Below, piece after piece: positions 46,503 to 59,759 of a DNA stretch of 64,000 bases; position 1 is the first letter of the stretch, and the number at the start of each line of letters is the position of its first letter. This stretch comes from Panagrolaimus kolymaensis (taxonomy: Eukaryota > Nematoda > Chromadorea > Rhabditida > Panagrolaimidae). The notes under the pieces were generated by a model. The model was not told the DNA's origin, ran no database searches, and worked only from the letters and a program-made list of their open reading frames with translations. Both the position numbers and the translations under genes were made by a program. Location: NCBI GenBank assembly GCA_028622995.1, contig JAJQJQ010000021.1, positions 3,224,001-3,288,000 of the forward strand. The letters run 5' to 3'.

Positions 46503-47674
46503 CTAAATCACAGGATTAAATACAAAGTTGATATTGCCAAGAGAGTCGATTTCTTTCTTTGATGCATGTTCCATTTTCCACCAAAAATTATTGATTTTCT
46601 CTGCTAAGATCTTGTAATATTCCTAAAATGAATTAGATTTTGATTACACTTCATTCAAGTAAAAAAAAAGCACCAACACTGATTTCATTTTCATGAATAA
46701 TAACAGCTTCAGCAGGTCTACCATCTTCATATGCAAGCACAACAGCACCTTGCTTTATCTAAAACACTAATTTTTAAACATCGAAGTAGAGAATAAAATT
46801 TTACACGAGGCATATGAGAGTAAGCAGGATCAGTGTTGACAGCAACGATATAAGATACAACTTGAAGAGGAACACCATAAAGTCGTTTAAGATCATTAAC
46901 ACCTTGATGCTTATATGAAGCAGTACTAACCGTTTTCCAATCAACAAGAGTTGGTTCACCTCTGTAAAAAAAACATGATCATTGATTATTTTTAATTCCA
47001 TAGTCACTCACCCAAGTTCAACTATAGCATCAAATCGTCCTTGGTAACAATAATGATTATTCGTCGTTGCTTTTTCAATTGCCATCCATTCTCTATTAGG
47101 TATTTCTTTTAATAATGGAATAATTCCTTCAATATAACCACGATTTTCTTCCAACGCTTTATCCTAAAAGTTAAATCGTTAACCAAAGAATATTCAAAAA
47201 AGCACATACTTCAATAGCATCTTTGCATGATTGATCACTCAGCTCTCCATTTTTCTTCAATTCATCTAATAAATTTTTGATGGTGCTATGAAAATTTGTT
47301 CCTGATGCAGCTCTTGTACCCATATATTTTCTGAATTCTGGATAACCCTTTTCTTGAACCTGTCGTTTTTGCCATTCATATAATTTTGTTTGATCTGGTT
47401 CTGTTGCATTCATTAAAGCTGATACGGAAGGATATCTCCCAGTAAGTTCCAAATTTGGTCCTTTGCGTTGAGTCTAAAATTCATCATAGTTAAAACATAA
47501 CCAACAAAAAGAAAATCTTCTAACCGTTGAAAAATTAGCAGCGAATTCCATTTTTGCTTCATCATCAAACTTTGCTGGATCAATTGGCTTCAAATGTGGC
47601 GGAAGACTTGCTGTTATGTTTTTGACAATTGTTGGCATAAGCGATGTACCATAGCGAAAACTTCGTAATGACAT
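46503..47674 (-). CDS. MGME1-type mitochondrial DNA exonuclease
   Basis: Six coding exons on the minus strand: 47674-47525, 47473-47210, 47163-47012, 46961-46805, 46758-46678, 46622-46503; 307 residues. PD-(D/E)XK nuclease of the MGME1 family: LTGRYPSVSALM (as in the family's LxGRYPSVT), KLYEWQKRQVQEKGYPEFRKY, GTNFHSTIKNLL, the catalytic GRFDAIVE..PTLVDWKT, and PLQVVSYIVAVN...VVLAYEDGRPA. MGME1 trims single-stranded mtDNA ends in the matrix; the first 45 residues are basic and could target mitochondria. An acceptor (TTTTTCAG) six bases before the ATG shows either a 5' untranslated exon (donor GTGAGT nearby) or trans-splicing. Exon 5 uses a GTTGGT donor. Confidence 0.9.
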
Positions 47675-48065
47675 TGCACCTGAAAAATAGCTTCAATGAA
47701 TTAATAAAAGAAAGACTAAAAAAACTCACTTTTCAAGGATATGATGAAAATTGTAACAAATACTGTAAACTTTATTCACAAAAATATTTTACAAACATTG
47801 AAACTCTAACATCTTGATCAATGGCTTTGTGTTCATTTTGAAAGCGCGCGATCACCAATTTTGATTTTTTTTGTAATAAACCTTTTTGTCGGCTTTGCTG
47901 CTCTCAATGATTGTTTTTCAAGATTAGCAACATTTTTATATTGATTTTTTGTGTATAAACAATTTCTCCATAAAGAAATCTAATTTTGATTAGCTGATAA
48001 TCATTTTGTAACGATCGAAAGTCTCCCTTTCAATTAACCCCAACGAAAGCAAATAATTTTTAATC
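47675..48065. other. Divergent promoter region
   Basis: 391 bp between the nuclease and the TACC gene, which are head to head. Probably a shared promoter area; no further signal identified. Confidence 0.4.
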
Positions 48066-49515
48066 ATGAATCGAACTTTCACCAAAGATGACGGAATTCC
48101 TGGGTACATTATTATTTTTATGGCCCTTTAAATATGATAAAATTTTAGCTTCGATGAACATGATTCTGGAAATTACGAAGGTGACGTTGGAAATATTAAT
48201 TCTTCAAATGAAGGCAATGATTCTCTCAATGAAGAATTTGAAAATATTGAAGCTGGCATAAGAGAAAATAGAGACCTTCCTGATTCGATTGAATCTGATA
48301 ATATTCCTTTTGATCCAGTTCATACAACTGCGGAAGTTTGTCAAGAAATTGTCAAAGTGTATGTCGTGGTTTTTATTTCCAATATCATTAATTTTTTTTC
48401 TCTTTAAGTGATGACAATGAAGCAGTCAACAATAATGCCCAGCTTGTTCACGAGCTAACAAATGCAACCCAAGCATTAAATTTAACTCAAACAATAAATG
48501 AACCATTAATTCGAGCTGAAGATGTTCAACCGAAAGAAGACACCATCGAACAAACTTTGGATTCAGTCAAATTACCAAATTCAATGGAAATTTCTGAAAC
48601 TACTAGTTCTTCTTCTGGATCTTTTGATAATGATGGCAATAAAAAAGAACGTCGACGTACCTACCATGTTCGACATAATACTGTTAATGTACCTGCCTAT
48701 GAAACCATTATAGCAAAGGAAGTTGCAAGTGTTCTTAATGAACTTGCTGATACTCCACCTGAAGGCTTGATGGCAGCACTTCAGCTACGTTTAGCTTCTT
48801 TTGTTTTCGAAAAAGAAAAGGAATGCAAATCAGAACATGAAAGAGTGTGTTTGAGCTTTTCGTTGCTTTGTTATTATTTTTTCTCTAATCTTTCAGTCAT
48901 TGTCGAAAGCCAAAGCCTTGTATGAAATGAAACAAACATTCATTAATTCTGCAGCTGCCGCTATTACCGCTGTAAAAGCTCCCAGTCGACCACCTTCACC
49001 TGATATCGATGTTGAACGGCTTATTCGTGAACGAGATCAATATCGTGAACATGCATCAGCTTCAATGAGAAGCTTGCGGGAAATATGTCGGCAGCAAGAA
49101 ATGCTTATGGATAAAGAAAAATCACACTTGGAACATATTCACCATATTCAAAATGAAATGGATGAAGCTAAAAACACGATTAACGAACTTCATGCTCGAT
49201 ATAATGCGTTAATTGCTGACGCTGAAGAAGAACTTTTACAGTAAACATTGTGTTCTTTAAATTCTTTATCTAACTTTATTGAATTATAGAGCTGATGTTG
49301 CTGTTGATAGAATTAGACGGGAATTTGACGATGCAGTTCTTAGCACTCGCTTCAAAGTTCGACAGCAAGAATTGACTCTTCGATCCCTTGAAGGTGAAGT
49401 TCAAAGACTTCAAGATGAAAAGAAAGAGCTTTTGGATATTTGTGATGATCTTGTTGCTCGATCTGAAGTCACCCATACTCAAATCCAACCTATCTTTGAT
49501 AATGGCGAATTTTAA
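48066..49515 (+). CDS. TACC-family centrosome/microtubule protein
   Basis: Five exons: 48066-48103, 48149-48358, 48409-48844, 48897-49240, 49290-49515; 417 residues. The first 150 residues are acidic and disordered (FDEHDSGNYEGD, NEGNDSLNEEFEN). The C-terminal part is a long coiled coil matching the TACC domain: ERDQYREHASASMRSLREIC, HIHHIQNEMDEAKNTINEL, ADAEEELLQADVAVDRIR, RSLEGEVQRLQDEKKELLDI, ending CDDLVAR (compare the ICDELIAK ending of TACCs). TACC proteins recruit ch-TOG/XMAP215 to centrosomes (tac-1 with zyg-9 in C. elegans). The exon 2 end was fixed by phase: only the GTATGT donor at 48359 keeps the frame. Confidence 0.85.
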
Positions 49516-49800
49516 TCAATGAAAAAGATTAATAGTTTACATCGGGTATGGATGCTGTGAAATTTCTTAATTGTCTTTATCTATATGTGATATACTTTCA
49601 ATACTAACGTGCAGGAATAATGTTTTGTAAATGTGCCTTTGTTTTGAGTCTAGAGTAATATGATCTTCATTTGCAAATTAATGCTTTGGATGATTGCATT
49701 ACAATAGAATCTTTATTTTTATTATTATTATCACAAATTTTTATTTATAATTTTTAACTTGTATTAATAAATTTTTTATATTATCTGTGTATGCATAATT

Positions 49801-50287
49801 TTATGTGGTAGTTGTTGTTGGTGGAGGTGGCAGTATATCTTCTTTGCGCTTATTTCGGCAATATGGTATCAACTCTTGAATGATTTTCACTTCTGTTTCA
49901 AGAAGGTATTGTTCTCTAAAACATTTTTTATTATTGGATTTGATAAGACTCATTGAGTTTTAAATTTTAACAAATTTTAACTTACTCTGTTAATTCTTTA
50001 AATTTCTTTTTCTCTTTTGCCAAATCATCAATGGTTTCTCGTTCATGCTTCCTTTTAATTTCACGGCATTTTTTAACAGCGGCATTATTTCGACTTCGTT
50101 TATCCTTATATCTCTGATCATAATTTGAAGATGTTGAAGGAGTAGGGGATGCAGTCATTTGTGATTGTAAAAATGAAAACTGATTAAATGCAGATGATGA
50201 GGCAGTTACAAAAGCTTGAATAAATGAAGTATGCGGCGGGGTTACTGTAGACGTAGATGTGGGTGTTGTGGTTGAAGATGCATTCAT
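49801..50287 (-). CDS. bZIP transcription factor, C/EBP-like
   Basis: Exons 50287-49986 and 49915-49801, phase 2, 138 residues from the ATG at 50287. Ser/Thr/Pro-rich N terminus, then the basic region KDKRSRNNAAVKKCREIKRK, with the N-x-x-A-V-x-K-C/S-R core of C/EBP-type bZIPs, and a leucine zipper in TIDDLAKEKKKFKELTEEQY, LLETEV, IIQELIPY. Ends with PPPPTTTTT. The frame is open upstream to an acceptor (TTTCTTTTTAG) near 50377, so a longer N terminus from an upstream exon is possible. Convergent with the TACC gene. Confidence 0.87.
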
Positions 50288-53200
50288 AAAATCTAAAATT
50301 TTATCAAATGGTAATAAAAATAAAATTATTCTGGATGGTGGGTTGGTTGGCAGCAAATGGATAATGGATGATAACTAAAAAGAAATAAAATTTGAACATT
50401 AAAGAAGTATTTTTTTTTGATATTTAAATATTGGATAATTATCGCTTTAAATTTTTTAAAAGAAAAATGGGCGGAACATACAGTAAAAAAACATAAATGT
50501 AAAAAAGTAATAACTGAAAAGTTAAAACAAAAAAATGGGAGGTTTAATTAAATTTTTTCAAAAATGTTGAATCAGACAATTAAAGTTAAAGTTATGAACT
50601 TTTAGTATGACTAAAAAAATGCAACTTTGAACTTGTGAGCTCGCTTTTCAATGAGATTAATAAAAAAACGAAAAAGTAGTTTCGTTAGAAAATACAAAGT
50701 TCACAAATTTTGACAACATAATTTCTGAAAATTTTAAAAACCAAAAACATATTTAAACGCATTTTTTCTTGGTTTATTTAGGCTACAGTAAACAGACGAT
50801 ATTAATCAAAATCGCAAAGAATGATAATTTTCTATAAAGATTTTTTTGAATGAAGCATACTGTAGCTTTACTAACTTTGGTTTGAATTCTTCCAACTTTG
50901 GAGTCGTCAAAATTAAAAAGTTTTTATACAAAAACAATGCCACCCGAAAGAAAGAAAAAATCAACCAAGGAATGAATGAATACATTTGAATGAAAAAAAG
51001 ATTGTTAAAACAAAAAAAAACGAAATAAACCTTTGCTCTTTATTTTTTTTACCTATGGCATTTTTTTCTTTTCATCCTTTTTTAAATTTATATAAATTAC
51101 ATTTTTTTTTTTTTTGCTTCCTTCCAAGTCTCTTTTTCTTAAAAGTTCTCCTCCCACATTTTTGATTTTAATGCACCTGTGTAATTTGAAGACCATAGAA
51201 CGAAATTGGCACACACATGAGTTGGTTGGTCGTTGTCGTAGTCGTCGTCAAAAGAAAAATGAAAAAAAGAAAATGAACTTCATAATGAGTAATTCATTTT
51301 TATAAATGTCCTTTTTTTTTATTTTTTTATAACTTATGTTTCTTTTTTACTTTTTTTCTTTATTTCTCGTTAGTAGTAACATTTTCTCTCTAAAAAAATG
51401 GAATAGCTAGCTAGCTTATAGGTAAAAAGTGCATTTGTCCTCTTATGCGTGATTCCTAAGAGAGCAGCGCAACTAAAAGCACACCTGCTCAGCTGAGATG
51501 GGTGAGCTCGTAACTATTGCCACCGTAGTATTACTAAAAAAAGTGGCAGTGTTCTTTTTCACTTTATCTAAGTGTATTATAAAAAAAGCTTAAAAGTCTA
51601 GTCTCAAAATTATCAAAAATTATATGCGATAGATTAATTTTTTAAATGCGGGGTAAATAAAAGTAATATGTACATACATATTGCAATACAGGGAAACAAC
51701 ACCTTCGATAAAACAATCTCTTTTTTTTTTTTTAGTAAAAAAAAACTTTCTTTTAATTGTTCATTGTTGTAACTTTCAAAAGAAATTAAAATTTAATTAA
51801 AATTGTATTATTGTAATTGTAAAAAAAGGAGGAAACAACTATAAAATGTAGTTAATTATTAATTATTGGATTTAAGAAGTTAAAGCAAGCATGAATAAAA
51901 GAAATTACTGTAAATTAAATAATATGAAAAGGAAGTGGTGAAACAAATTAAAAAAAAAGGAGCAGAACAAAGATTGAAAAAAAATTTATGTTTTAAAAAA
52001 TAGAATTAAGGGACAAAAAAATTTAATAAAATCAAAATTAAAATATCTAACAAATCAAATTTCAAATAAGAGATGAAAATGGTTAAAATTCGAGACACAA
52101 GAATAATGGATTCCAAAAAAAAAGTACGAAACATAAAAAATGAAAAATCAAAATTTGTGTATGAAATCATAAATTTCGCTTGCTACTAAACTTAGTTTTT
52201 ACTGGCCATTTTCAAAAAATTTGGTGATCAATTTTAGAAATATTTTTTTTGAAACTGAATCCTAATTACTTCTTCAATTTATTTTTTAATACAAAAAGCT
52301 TCAAAAATTGTGATCTAAACTTTAAATACAAAGAGCAAAAAATGTGTTATAACTTAGCAACAAAATGAACTCAAAAATTATTAGACCATAATAAAACTAA
52401 TTTAAAATTTTAAAAAATGTTTAGAGCTCAACAACGTTTTTTTAGTTATGCTTCACGTTGAATAAAGATTTTACCATAATTTACTTGAATAAATTTTAAA
52501 TGAAATCCCGCCTTTCAAAGTCTTATTTTTTTTAAAGTGTTGCAAACCAAATCAATAAATAATCAAAAGATTACATCAAAGTTTGATTCAATCATTAACG
52601 CCCAATTATAAAATTTATGCTTAAGAAATTTATCATTTCAGGACTATCGTAAGCTTTTATTTGGCCACCAACAACGAAGATTTTTTTAAAAATAAAAAAA
52701 ACACCACATTCAAATCTATCGGCTTTAAAATTCGATTTAAAGCTACAACGACCTATTACTGTGGGTTGTAACATTTTTACTATTACGTAGTAGCATAATC
52801 AAAGTTCATAAAAATAATTATTTTGAGACAATAATAACGAACGCGTTTTTCATTTCTAATTAAATTTGTTTTTCTTTGAATATTAATAAATTTTTTTATT
52901 GCGTTCCTGGTTGATATGTGTATATTTTTTTTATTACAAATTGAATTCTTATGGACGTCATGTTTTGATACATATGGTGCTTTCATTTTATTTTTTCAAA
53001 GCATTACACACAAATAAAAAAAAACAACCTGCTTTATGCGCAAGATTTATGATGTCAAAAAATATAAAATAAAATGGCCGTATGGGATTTGCACTTTTTT
53101 TTTTGTGAGTTATTTTAAGTTACACTTTTATACTTCTTTTTGAAACATAAAAAAATAGGTTTGTTACTGTTTCTCACAAAAAAAAAATGAAAAACTAGAC

Positions 53201-53629
53201 GCAACTATAGGGAATTTAAAAGTACTCAAAGAAAAAAAACAGCTGCAAAGTAAACTTCTAAAACTTGAATACTGTGTTAAAAATTTTGTTGTGCAATTTT
53301 TTTAAAGAAAGAAAAAATTAAATCCTTTGTTTAAAAAAAGTTCGTTTAAAATGTTTTTGTTTTGTATTTTCTTAGTATTTCATAATAATAATAATGATAA
53401 TTACAAGTTACTTACAATTGTAGGTGGAAGGGAAAAAACAATAAAATTTGTGAATACGAAAACATTCTCATTTAAAATTGTTTATACCTTTCAACGACAA
53501 CAAAAAAAAATTGTTTTTACAATTTTCAATTATTACTTTCAACAAAAAAGAAATATTAAAATAATAAATATGCAATGCCATTTATTTCCTTATCTTTTGA
53601 CAAACACAAAAATACATACATATTTTGAT
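50288..53629. other. 3.3-kb intergenic region upstream of bZIP gene
   Basis: Mostly A/T-rich low-complexity DNA. A richer patch at about 51400-51540 contains a GCTAGCTAGC run, the perfect palindrome CTCAGCTGAG (51488-51497) and E-box-like CACCTG. It may be promoter, a first exon or a small RNA of the bZIP gene. No coding exon could be supported. Confidence 0.45.
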
Positions 53630-55251
53630 TTAATTAAAAAAATCATCGTCTGAATCATCTTTCCCAGAAATTTGGGTTAAATTTAAAGTTTTTGAAAGGC
53701 TTGGTATTGCAACAACTGGATTAGGCTTAGAAAGAAAAGATGGCGGTTGAGGAGTTAATTGCGGAGGAGTTTTTATTGGTTTTATAGTTGCAGGAATAGT
53801 CGAAGATGTTGTTGCTGGTGGTTTGGATTTCGAAGTTATCACTGCTGCAAGTTCATCTTCCGATGAGCTTGAAGATATGGAAACTTGATAAGTTTTTGGG
53901 CGAAGAAGTTCCAACATTTTGTTATATGAAGACTTAGAATCTTCGCTTTGGGCTTTAGCTGGAGGTGGAGAAGGTGAAGATGATGGCGGCGATATATGTT
54001 TTGCTGCTCTAGCTATAGGCTTTATTGTTGTTGGTGGTGGTGACTTGGGTTTAACTTCTGGTGGTAATGAAGTTGTTGTTGTTGCTGTTGTTTGACCGAA
54101 AACTATCCTCCTTGTTGGAGCAATTACATCCTTGGGAACTTCTTGAGGTTCCGGATTTTCTTTTACTTCCACATTTTGTTGAGAAATAATCTGAGATAAT
54201 TGTGGCTGAATCGTTTGAACAACAGCTTGTTCTTCTTCTCTTTTCGCATCTTCCATTTCTTCCACTGCACTTTTTCTTTCCTTCAACCATTCTGGCATTC
54301 TTGAATGATTATCTTCAAACAACTTTGCTTCAACAAATTCCTTTTCTTCTTTCCTCTTTTTTCTATTCCATGCTTCATCCAATATTTCTCTTGACCGTTT
54401 TTCTACATGTAAATCCATATTTAATATTCTCGACTTTAATTCTGCCAAAGATGGAATATCAGCTCGCTCCTTTTTGCCGTAATATGAAGTTGAAAGATTT
54501 GATAAATCTGCTTTTAAATCGGGTGCTACCTTCCTATAAAAATATATATTACACATTCATTTTCTCTAATGCCAAGATAATAAAAATATCTTACCTAAAA
54601 TATTCCACTGTTGGCATACTTAATCGATGCTCCTTTAAATCCCTCAAATTTGTTTGAATTTGTTGAAGTCGATTTAAAACATTTGGCATATCTGTTTCAA
54701 GATATATGGAACTTGATGGAATGGGTTCACTCGTATTTAATAGTTCAACCCTTCGATAACTTTCATTTGCTTTAATCATAGTTTCTGGAGGATTCCAAAA
54801 ATATTGACTCGTTTGCAAATCACTTATTAATGAGCGTCTTTGAGGTTGAGGCATCTCAAATGCTGGTGGAAGACTTCCAAGATAATTTGGAATTTGACCT
54901 GGCAGAAGTACGTGGGATTGGTGTGAGGAATATGGCGGAGGACACTGAAAAGCAAATATAAATAATTTCGAAGTTAATTTATTCTAAAATGGCTTACTGC
55001 ATTATAATTTGAATTCCATGAAGGATATTTTTGTTTTAAATGATCCAAATAATTATCCTAAAAGACATTTTTCTTAGATAAAAAGGGCAAAAGCAAAAAC
55101 TTACCCTCGCCATTTTAGCTCGATCTAATTTACTTTCAAGTTGGTGCAAATAATCTTGAGATGGTGATTTTGGCGCCGAAGTGGTTGTTGTTTCTTTATG
55201 ACTTTTGGATCTTGGTCGATGTCGTCGTCGACGATTTCCATTTTCTGGCAT
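53630..55251 (-). CDS. Disordered, charged protein of unknown function
   Basis: Four exons on the minus strand: 55251-55105, 55057-54998, 54944-54595, 54533-53630; 486 residues. Begins with a basic patch (GNRRRRHRPRSKSHK), then helices (YLHQLESKLDRAKMAR, DNYLDHLKQKYPSW), a Pro-rich segment, and a charged helical stretch (LHVEKRSREILDEAWNRKKR, EWLKERKSAVEEMEDAKREE). The last 180 residues are Pro/Ser/Thr-rich and end DDSDDDFFN. No signal peptide or membrane helix. No family recognised; composition suggests a scaffold or cytoskeletal/nuclear adaptor. Confidence 0.78.
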
Positions 55252-55794
55252 CTTTGAAGTTTCAAACTATTTTAATATATTATATATAATTTACAAAGAA
55301 TAATACTATTTTTTACATTATTACTTTAGTAATAAATATGGCAAGAAAAAAGCATTGTTAGCTGTAAATTTTTTTTGGCTTTGCTCCATTTTGGAAAGTT
55401 CTGTTTCTATGGCGACTTAATCTTGCTGGAAGCATGTGCTTTCTTCGTTTTCTTTTGCTTTTCCTTTTTTTTCTGCAAAAAGCATTGCAATAAAAAACCG
55501 TTTAAGAAACGAATAATGTTGCTTTTAATTGCAACTTTTAAAGAACAAAAAAACTGTTGTTTCAAAACTCCGCTAACGCGATTCAAAAAATGTAATTAAA
55601 ATGTGTCACGTTTGTGATTGTGAATCGGTCATTCATACACACATATTTCCTTTTATGCTCGACACAAGAGAAATTACTTTACGACTGCGTTTCTTTTTTA
55701 TCGGTTTAGTTTTCTTTAATTTATCTTTTATCCTTGAAGAAATGAAAGTTTTCTGAAAATAAATGCACTGCTATTTTTTTATCCACCTTAAACA
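55252..55794. other. Intergenic
   Basis: Upstream of the disordered-protein gene; T-rich, no coding exon seen. Confidence 0.4.
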
Positions 55795-55866
55795 GGCTGA
55801 GTGGTCTAGTGGTATGATTCTCGCTTAGGGTGCGAGAGGTCCCGGGATCGATCCCCGGCTCAGCCC
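55795..55866 (+). tRNA. tRNA-Pro (AGG)
   Basis: GGCTGAG pairs with CTCAGCC, discriminator C. A box TGGTCTAGTGGTA, anticodon stem-loop TCTCGCTTAGGGTGCGAGA with anticodon AGG, B box GGGATCGATCCC. No intron. Confidence 0.95.
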
Positions 55867-56317
55867 GATATTTTTGCATTTTTTTCATTCTAAAAATGTA
55901 AGAAAAAGATTGCAGAAATCTTTTTTAGTTTCTTGAAATAATTTTTGTCTCTCAAAAATTACAGATTTTTTTTACGCAACCGAAAAAGAAGAAAAAACAA
56001 AGCAAAGAAAGTAAAATGGTTTTTCTCGCATGTCAAAATTAAACCCATAAAAAAGCGTTAAAAAGACAATAATCATTTTTGAGAGAATAAAAAAAAAGCA
56101 GTAATAATTGTTTTTGCTTATATTTTTTTTACTACCGCCATCAGTTTGAAGAGGAGATGTAAAAAAGTTCTTATCAATGTTTTCCATCACGCTTTTAAAG
56201 GCATAGAAAAATTTATGGGAGTTCATCATTTTTATTTTTCCTCAAACATCTAAAATAACACATTGTTGAATAAAACTTGAAACTTTGTTTGTTTTAGATT
56301 TTAAGCGAAATCAGAAA
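55867..56317. other. Spacer before BTB gene
   Basis: No gene. TTTGTTTTAG ending at 56296, 21 bases before the next ATG, is an acceptor-like site suggesting trans-splicing or a 5' untranslated intron. Confidence 0.4.
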
Positions 56318-58257
56318 ATGGGTATTCAGCAGCAAATTCAACTTGATCCCATTTTGGAAGCAGCTTATGAAGTTCCTAAACGTGGTGCAAAAATAAATAA
56401 TGGAAAAGTGAATCCGGCGAGGCCTTGTAATCGAAGGAAAAAGATTGATGTGACTTTTGTTGTGGAAGGAAATGTAAGATTTCAAATAGAATTCGTAAAA
56501 AAAAGCTTTTACTATGAAAAACCAAAAAACATTAGTATTGACAGAATCCGTCGTCTATTCTGATCCATTTCGATTTAGTTTATCTAAATTTTTCTTTTCG
56601 AAACTCGCTATAGTGGTTTAAAGAAAATTCCAATACAGTGTATTAAAAATTTTATTATTTAGGTAATTCACGCCGACAAATTAATCCTATCCAAACGATC
56701 ATCAGTTTTTGAACTCATGTTTGCACATGGTTGGGGTGCAGCAGATTCCACCATTCCTATCACAGATGCCAATTCAAATGATTTTTTAACCTTTCTTGAA
56801 TATCTCCATAAAGACAATCTTCGTTTAACGATGAATAATGCATTAAATTTATTTAAATTAGCTGCAACTTATTGCGTTATTGATTTACAAAAAATTTGTG
56901 ATGAATTTCTTGCAACTAAAGTTCAGCTTTCTACCGTTTTAGCCATTGCTGAAGGCTGCCTTTCATTTGGTGGAATAGCATTAAAAAAATGTTTTGATTT
57001 AATCAATGAAAAAACTCAATCAATTATAGTGTTACCAGAATTTTTAAAAATTAGTTCAAATTTAATGGAATTTATTTTGGAACAAAATAAAATGAATATT
57101 TCTGAAGAAAAACTTTTTGAAGCTGTAAGCCACTTTTCACTTTAAGTCTAAATGGTAGATAAAATAATTTTCAGTTTACAAAATGGAAGCATTGTCATAA
57201 TAATCATCAAAATTGTGATGAGATCAAAAGACTAATACGTTTCCCTGTTATGGATCCAATGTTTTTAAAAAATGTTGTTGGTAAGCCAGATTTTGTTTCG
57301 ACTTCCATTTTTTTAATGAAGTTGTTTACATACATACATGTATGCAACCCGCTTTGTGAATAATTTTTATACGTAGCAGAAATAAGGGCGCCACTGATAA
57401 AATTATCTTGTGAGAAAAGCATTAGCCAACAAAGCATGTTTACATACTTCCAATGTTGAATAAAAAATTTTTAAAACACATTAAAAATAGGAAAGCCATG
57501 TTTAAAAAAAATCACGGATGTTCCTTTGAAACAACAACAAATTTGGGGTTTTTTCATTTAGGATCGAATCCATTTTGACCATATTTTTAGTTGTTATTTT
57601 TCAAACCACAAAAAATTTATTTAATGACCTTTAAAGTTTATTTACGGGGATGATAATTATTAGTATACATTTTTAGTACTTACCACCTAATAAACAATCC
57701 ATGTAATTATGGAGTTTTAAATAATATTATTTTTTAACTTTAAAGTTTTTTGTGTGAGGGTGGAAAAGAAAACCCATTTCTGGGTAATAGCGACAGATTG
57801 TAATTAGCTACAAAAAAATATGTTTTACTATTGTATTCTCTGGTTGAAACTTCAAAAATCAAAAAACATCTTTTTAAAAGTTTTGAGTTAAAAGTGGAAT
57901 TTGAAAACTAAAGTAATCAAAAAAATAATTTGCATTTCAGCAACATCAAACGTTCTAACTCCACAAGAATACAATGATGCTTTAGAAGATGCGATAATGC
58001 TTAAAAATGCATATTCTCTACATCGAGAATTTACTTTTTCAAAGAAAAATCGCATCTCTGAATATTTTTATAATTTAATGCTCTGCAAAATCGAACAAAA
58101 ACCCAACGAAGATAGTTATTACACATTAAATTCAGTTACGCCTCGAAAAGTTGTCAATGGAACACCAAAATGGAAATACACAAAAGTTTTCAATTGGAAA
58201 AGCTCCTTCAATCATAACAAACGATTACCATATCCAATTCCAATAAACCAAATTTGA
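56318..58257 (+). CDS. BTB-BACK domain protein
   Basis: Four exons: 56318-56473, 56663-57124, 57175-57280, 57941-58257; 346 residues. A short N terminus leads into a BTB/POZ domain (KKIDVTFVVEGNVIHADKLI, LSKRSSVFELMFAHGW, ITDANSNDFLTFLEYLH, NALNLFKLAATYCVIDLQKI, CDEFL), then a BACK-like helical region (VLAIAEGCLSFGGIALKKCF, LPEFLKISSNLMEFIL, ISEEKLFEA, WKHCHNN). BTB-BACK proteins usually serve as Cullin-3 substrate adaptors. No Kelch repeats; the last 100 residues (TSNVLTPQEYNDALEDAI...) are unassigned. Intron 3 is 660 bp. Confidence 0.87.
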
Positions 58258-58325
58258 AAACATTTCATTTTATTATAAATATTACAATTGAAAATTTTAA
58301 AACAGAATAAATATTTATCATTTTA

Positions 58326-59759
58326 TTATGCAACTCGAGCAGGTAATCCAGCAATAAGTTTGTTGTCTTTGTAAACTCTTGGTACAGGTTTAGCTGGTAA
58401 TGGCTTTGAATCACCTTTGTTACTTCCAGGTTCAGGTCGATAAATACTGAATGAGCATACAAGATCTGAATTAACCACTAAACAGCATGCAGCATTATTG
58501 AATTGTCCACAGTAATTTGGAGCAGAAAATATTGTAACAAGGTGACGATCTGCAAAGAATTCGTATCCATCTTCAACAACCTAAAAAAATGGAATTATAT
58601 AACCATAGTCAAGTAATATAGCAAAGTTAAAACATACTTGATGAGCTCGTACAACCAATTCTAAACCAAGAATTCGACAAAAGTTTTTCAATGCATCAGG
58701 ACCAAAAATTCTTGCAGCACCTCGTGGACTTTCTTCATAACCAGAAATTAAAGGATCAGGATCAGCCCAAGTTAAATCAGCAAGTACACCAAGATCAGGA
58801 ATATCACATGGTCTTTCAATTTTTTCCAACTAAAAAACAACACAAAGATTAAATCTAGCACAAGCAATCAAAGCAAACAAACTTGTTTAAAATCAGTCAA
58901 GTCTTCAGATATTCCACCATGCATGCATAAAATTCGTTTTTCAATTCGAGCACAAAATGGCATACAATAAAATGCATATTGAAAATGTTCATATACTACA
59001 GGAGAATAACGGCGTTTACATTCAAGAAAAAAACCATATTGCATATTAACTGGACGACTTTCATGATTACCACGTAAAAGAGTTATTTCTTCAGGATATA
59101 GTATTTTATATGCAAATAACAGCATCATAACTTCAATTGAAAATGGTCCGCGATCGACATAATCTCCAAGAAAAACATATTTTGATTGTGGTGGAAATCC
59201 ATTCATGTTTAATATAGCAACAAGGTCCTAAAAATATGAGAGAAATTAGGTGCTGGAAGAGCGGTAGAGACTATAAATAGTAAACCCAAGCATACGATAA
59301 ATGAGAAAATGGAAAACTAACCTCAAATTGTCCATGTAAATCACCAACTATTCTAACAGGTGCAGTAACATCAACCATCGTTGGTTGTTGCCAAAATGTT
59401 TCTCTTGCACGATAACATAATTCACTAACTTCACTTTCAACAAATAATCTTTGACAATCAGCTCTTGTCCAATCATAAAGTAAACGATCAATTACTGTTT
59501 GTAACCATTTTCTAACCTAAAAAAATTAATGGCTGAAATGAGATAGAAAAAATATGTATGTAAAAAAGCAACTTACTTTAGCTTGCGCATCTTTATTTAC
59601 AACTTTTTCACGAAGAGATCTTTTTCCACCAGGACCATCAATTTGTTTAAACTGTGATACCCTTGAAACAGCATTGTTGTCATAAATTGATTGTTGATTT
59701 TTATTATTGGTTTTTTTAACGTTTTGTTGTTGATTTTTGTCGTCTTTAGAGCCCGGCAT
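58326..59759 (-). CDS. PP1-like serine/threonine phosphatase
   Basis: Five phase-0 exons on the minus strand: 59759-59577, 59516-59322, 59227-58883, 58829-58638, 58580-58326; 389 residues. N-terminal 60 residues are polar ([19 protein letters not shown]). The PPP catalytic signatures are complete: [56 protein letters not shown]. Metal ligands and catalytic His are present. [10 protein letters not shown] replaces PP1's WSDPD and the recognition loops vary, as in the expanded PP1-like phosphatases of nematodes (often germline). Start at 59759 is the first ATG in the open frame. Confidence 0.93.
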
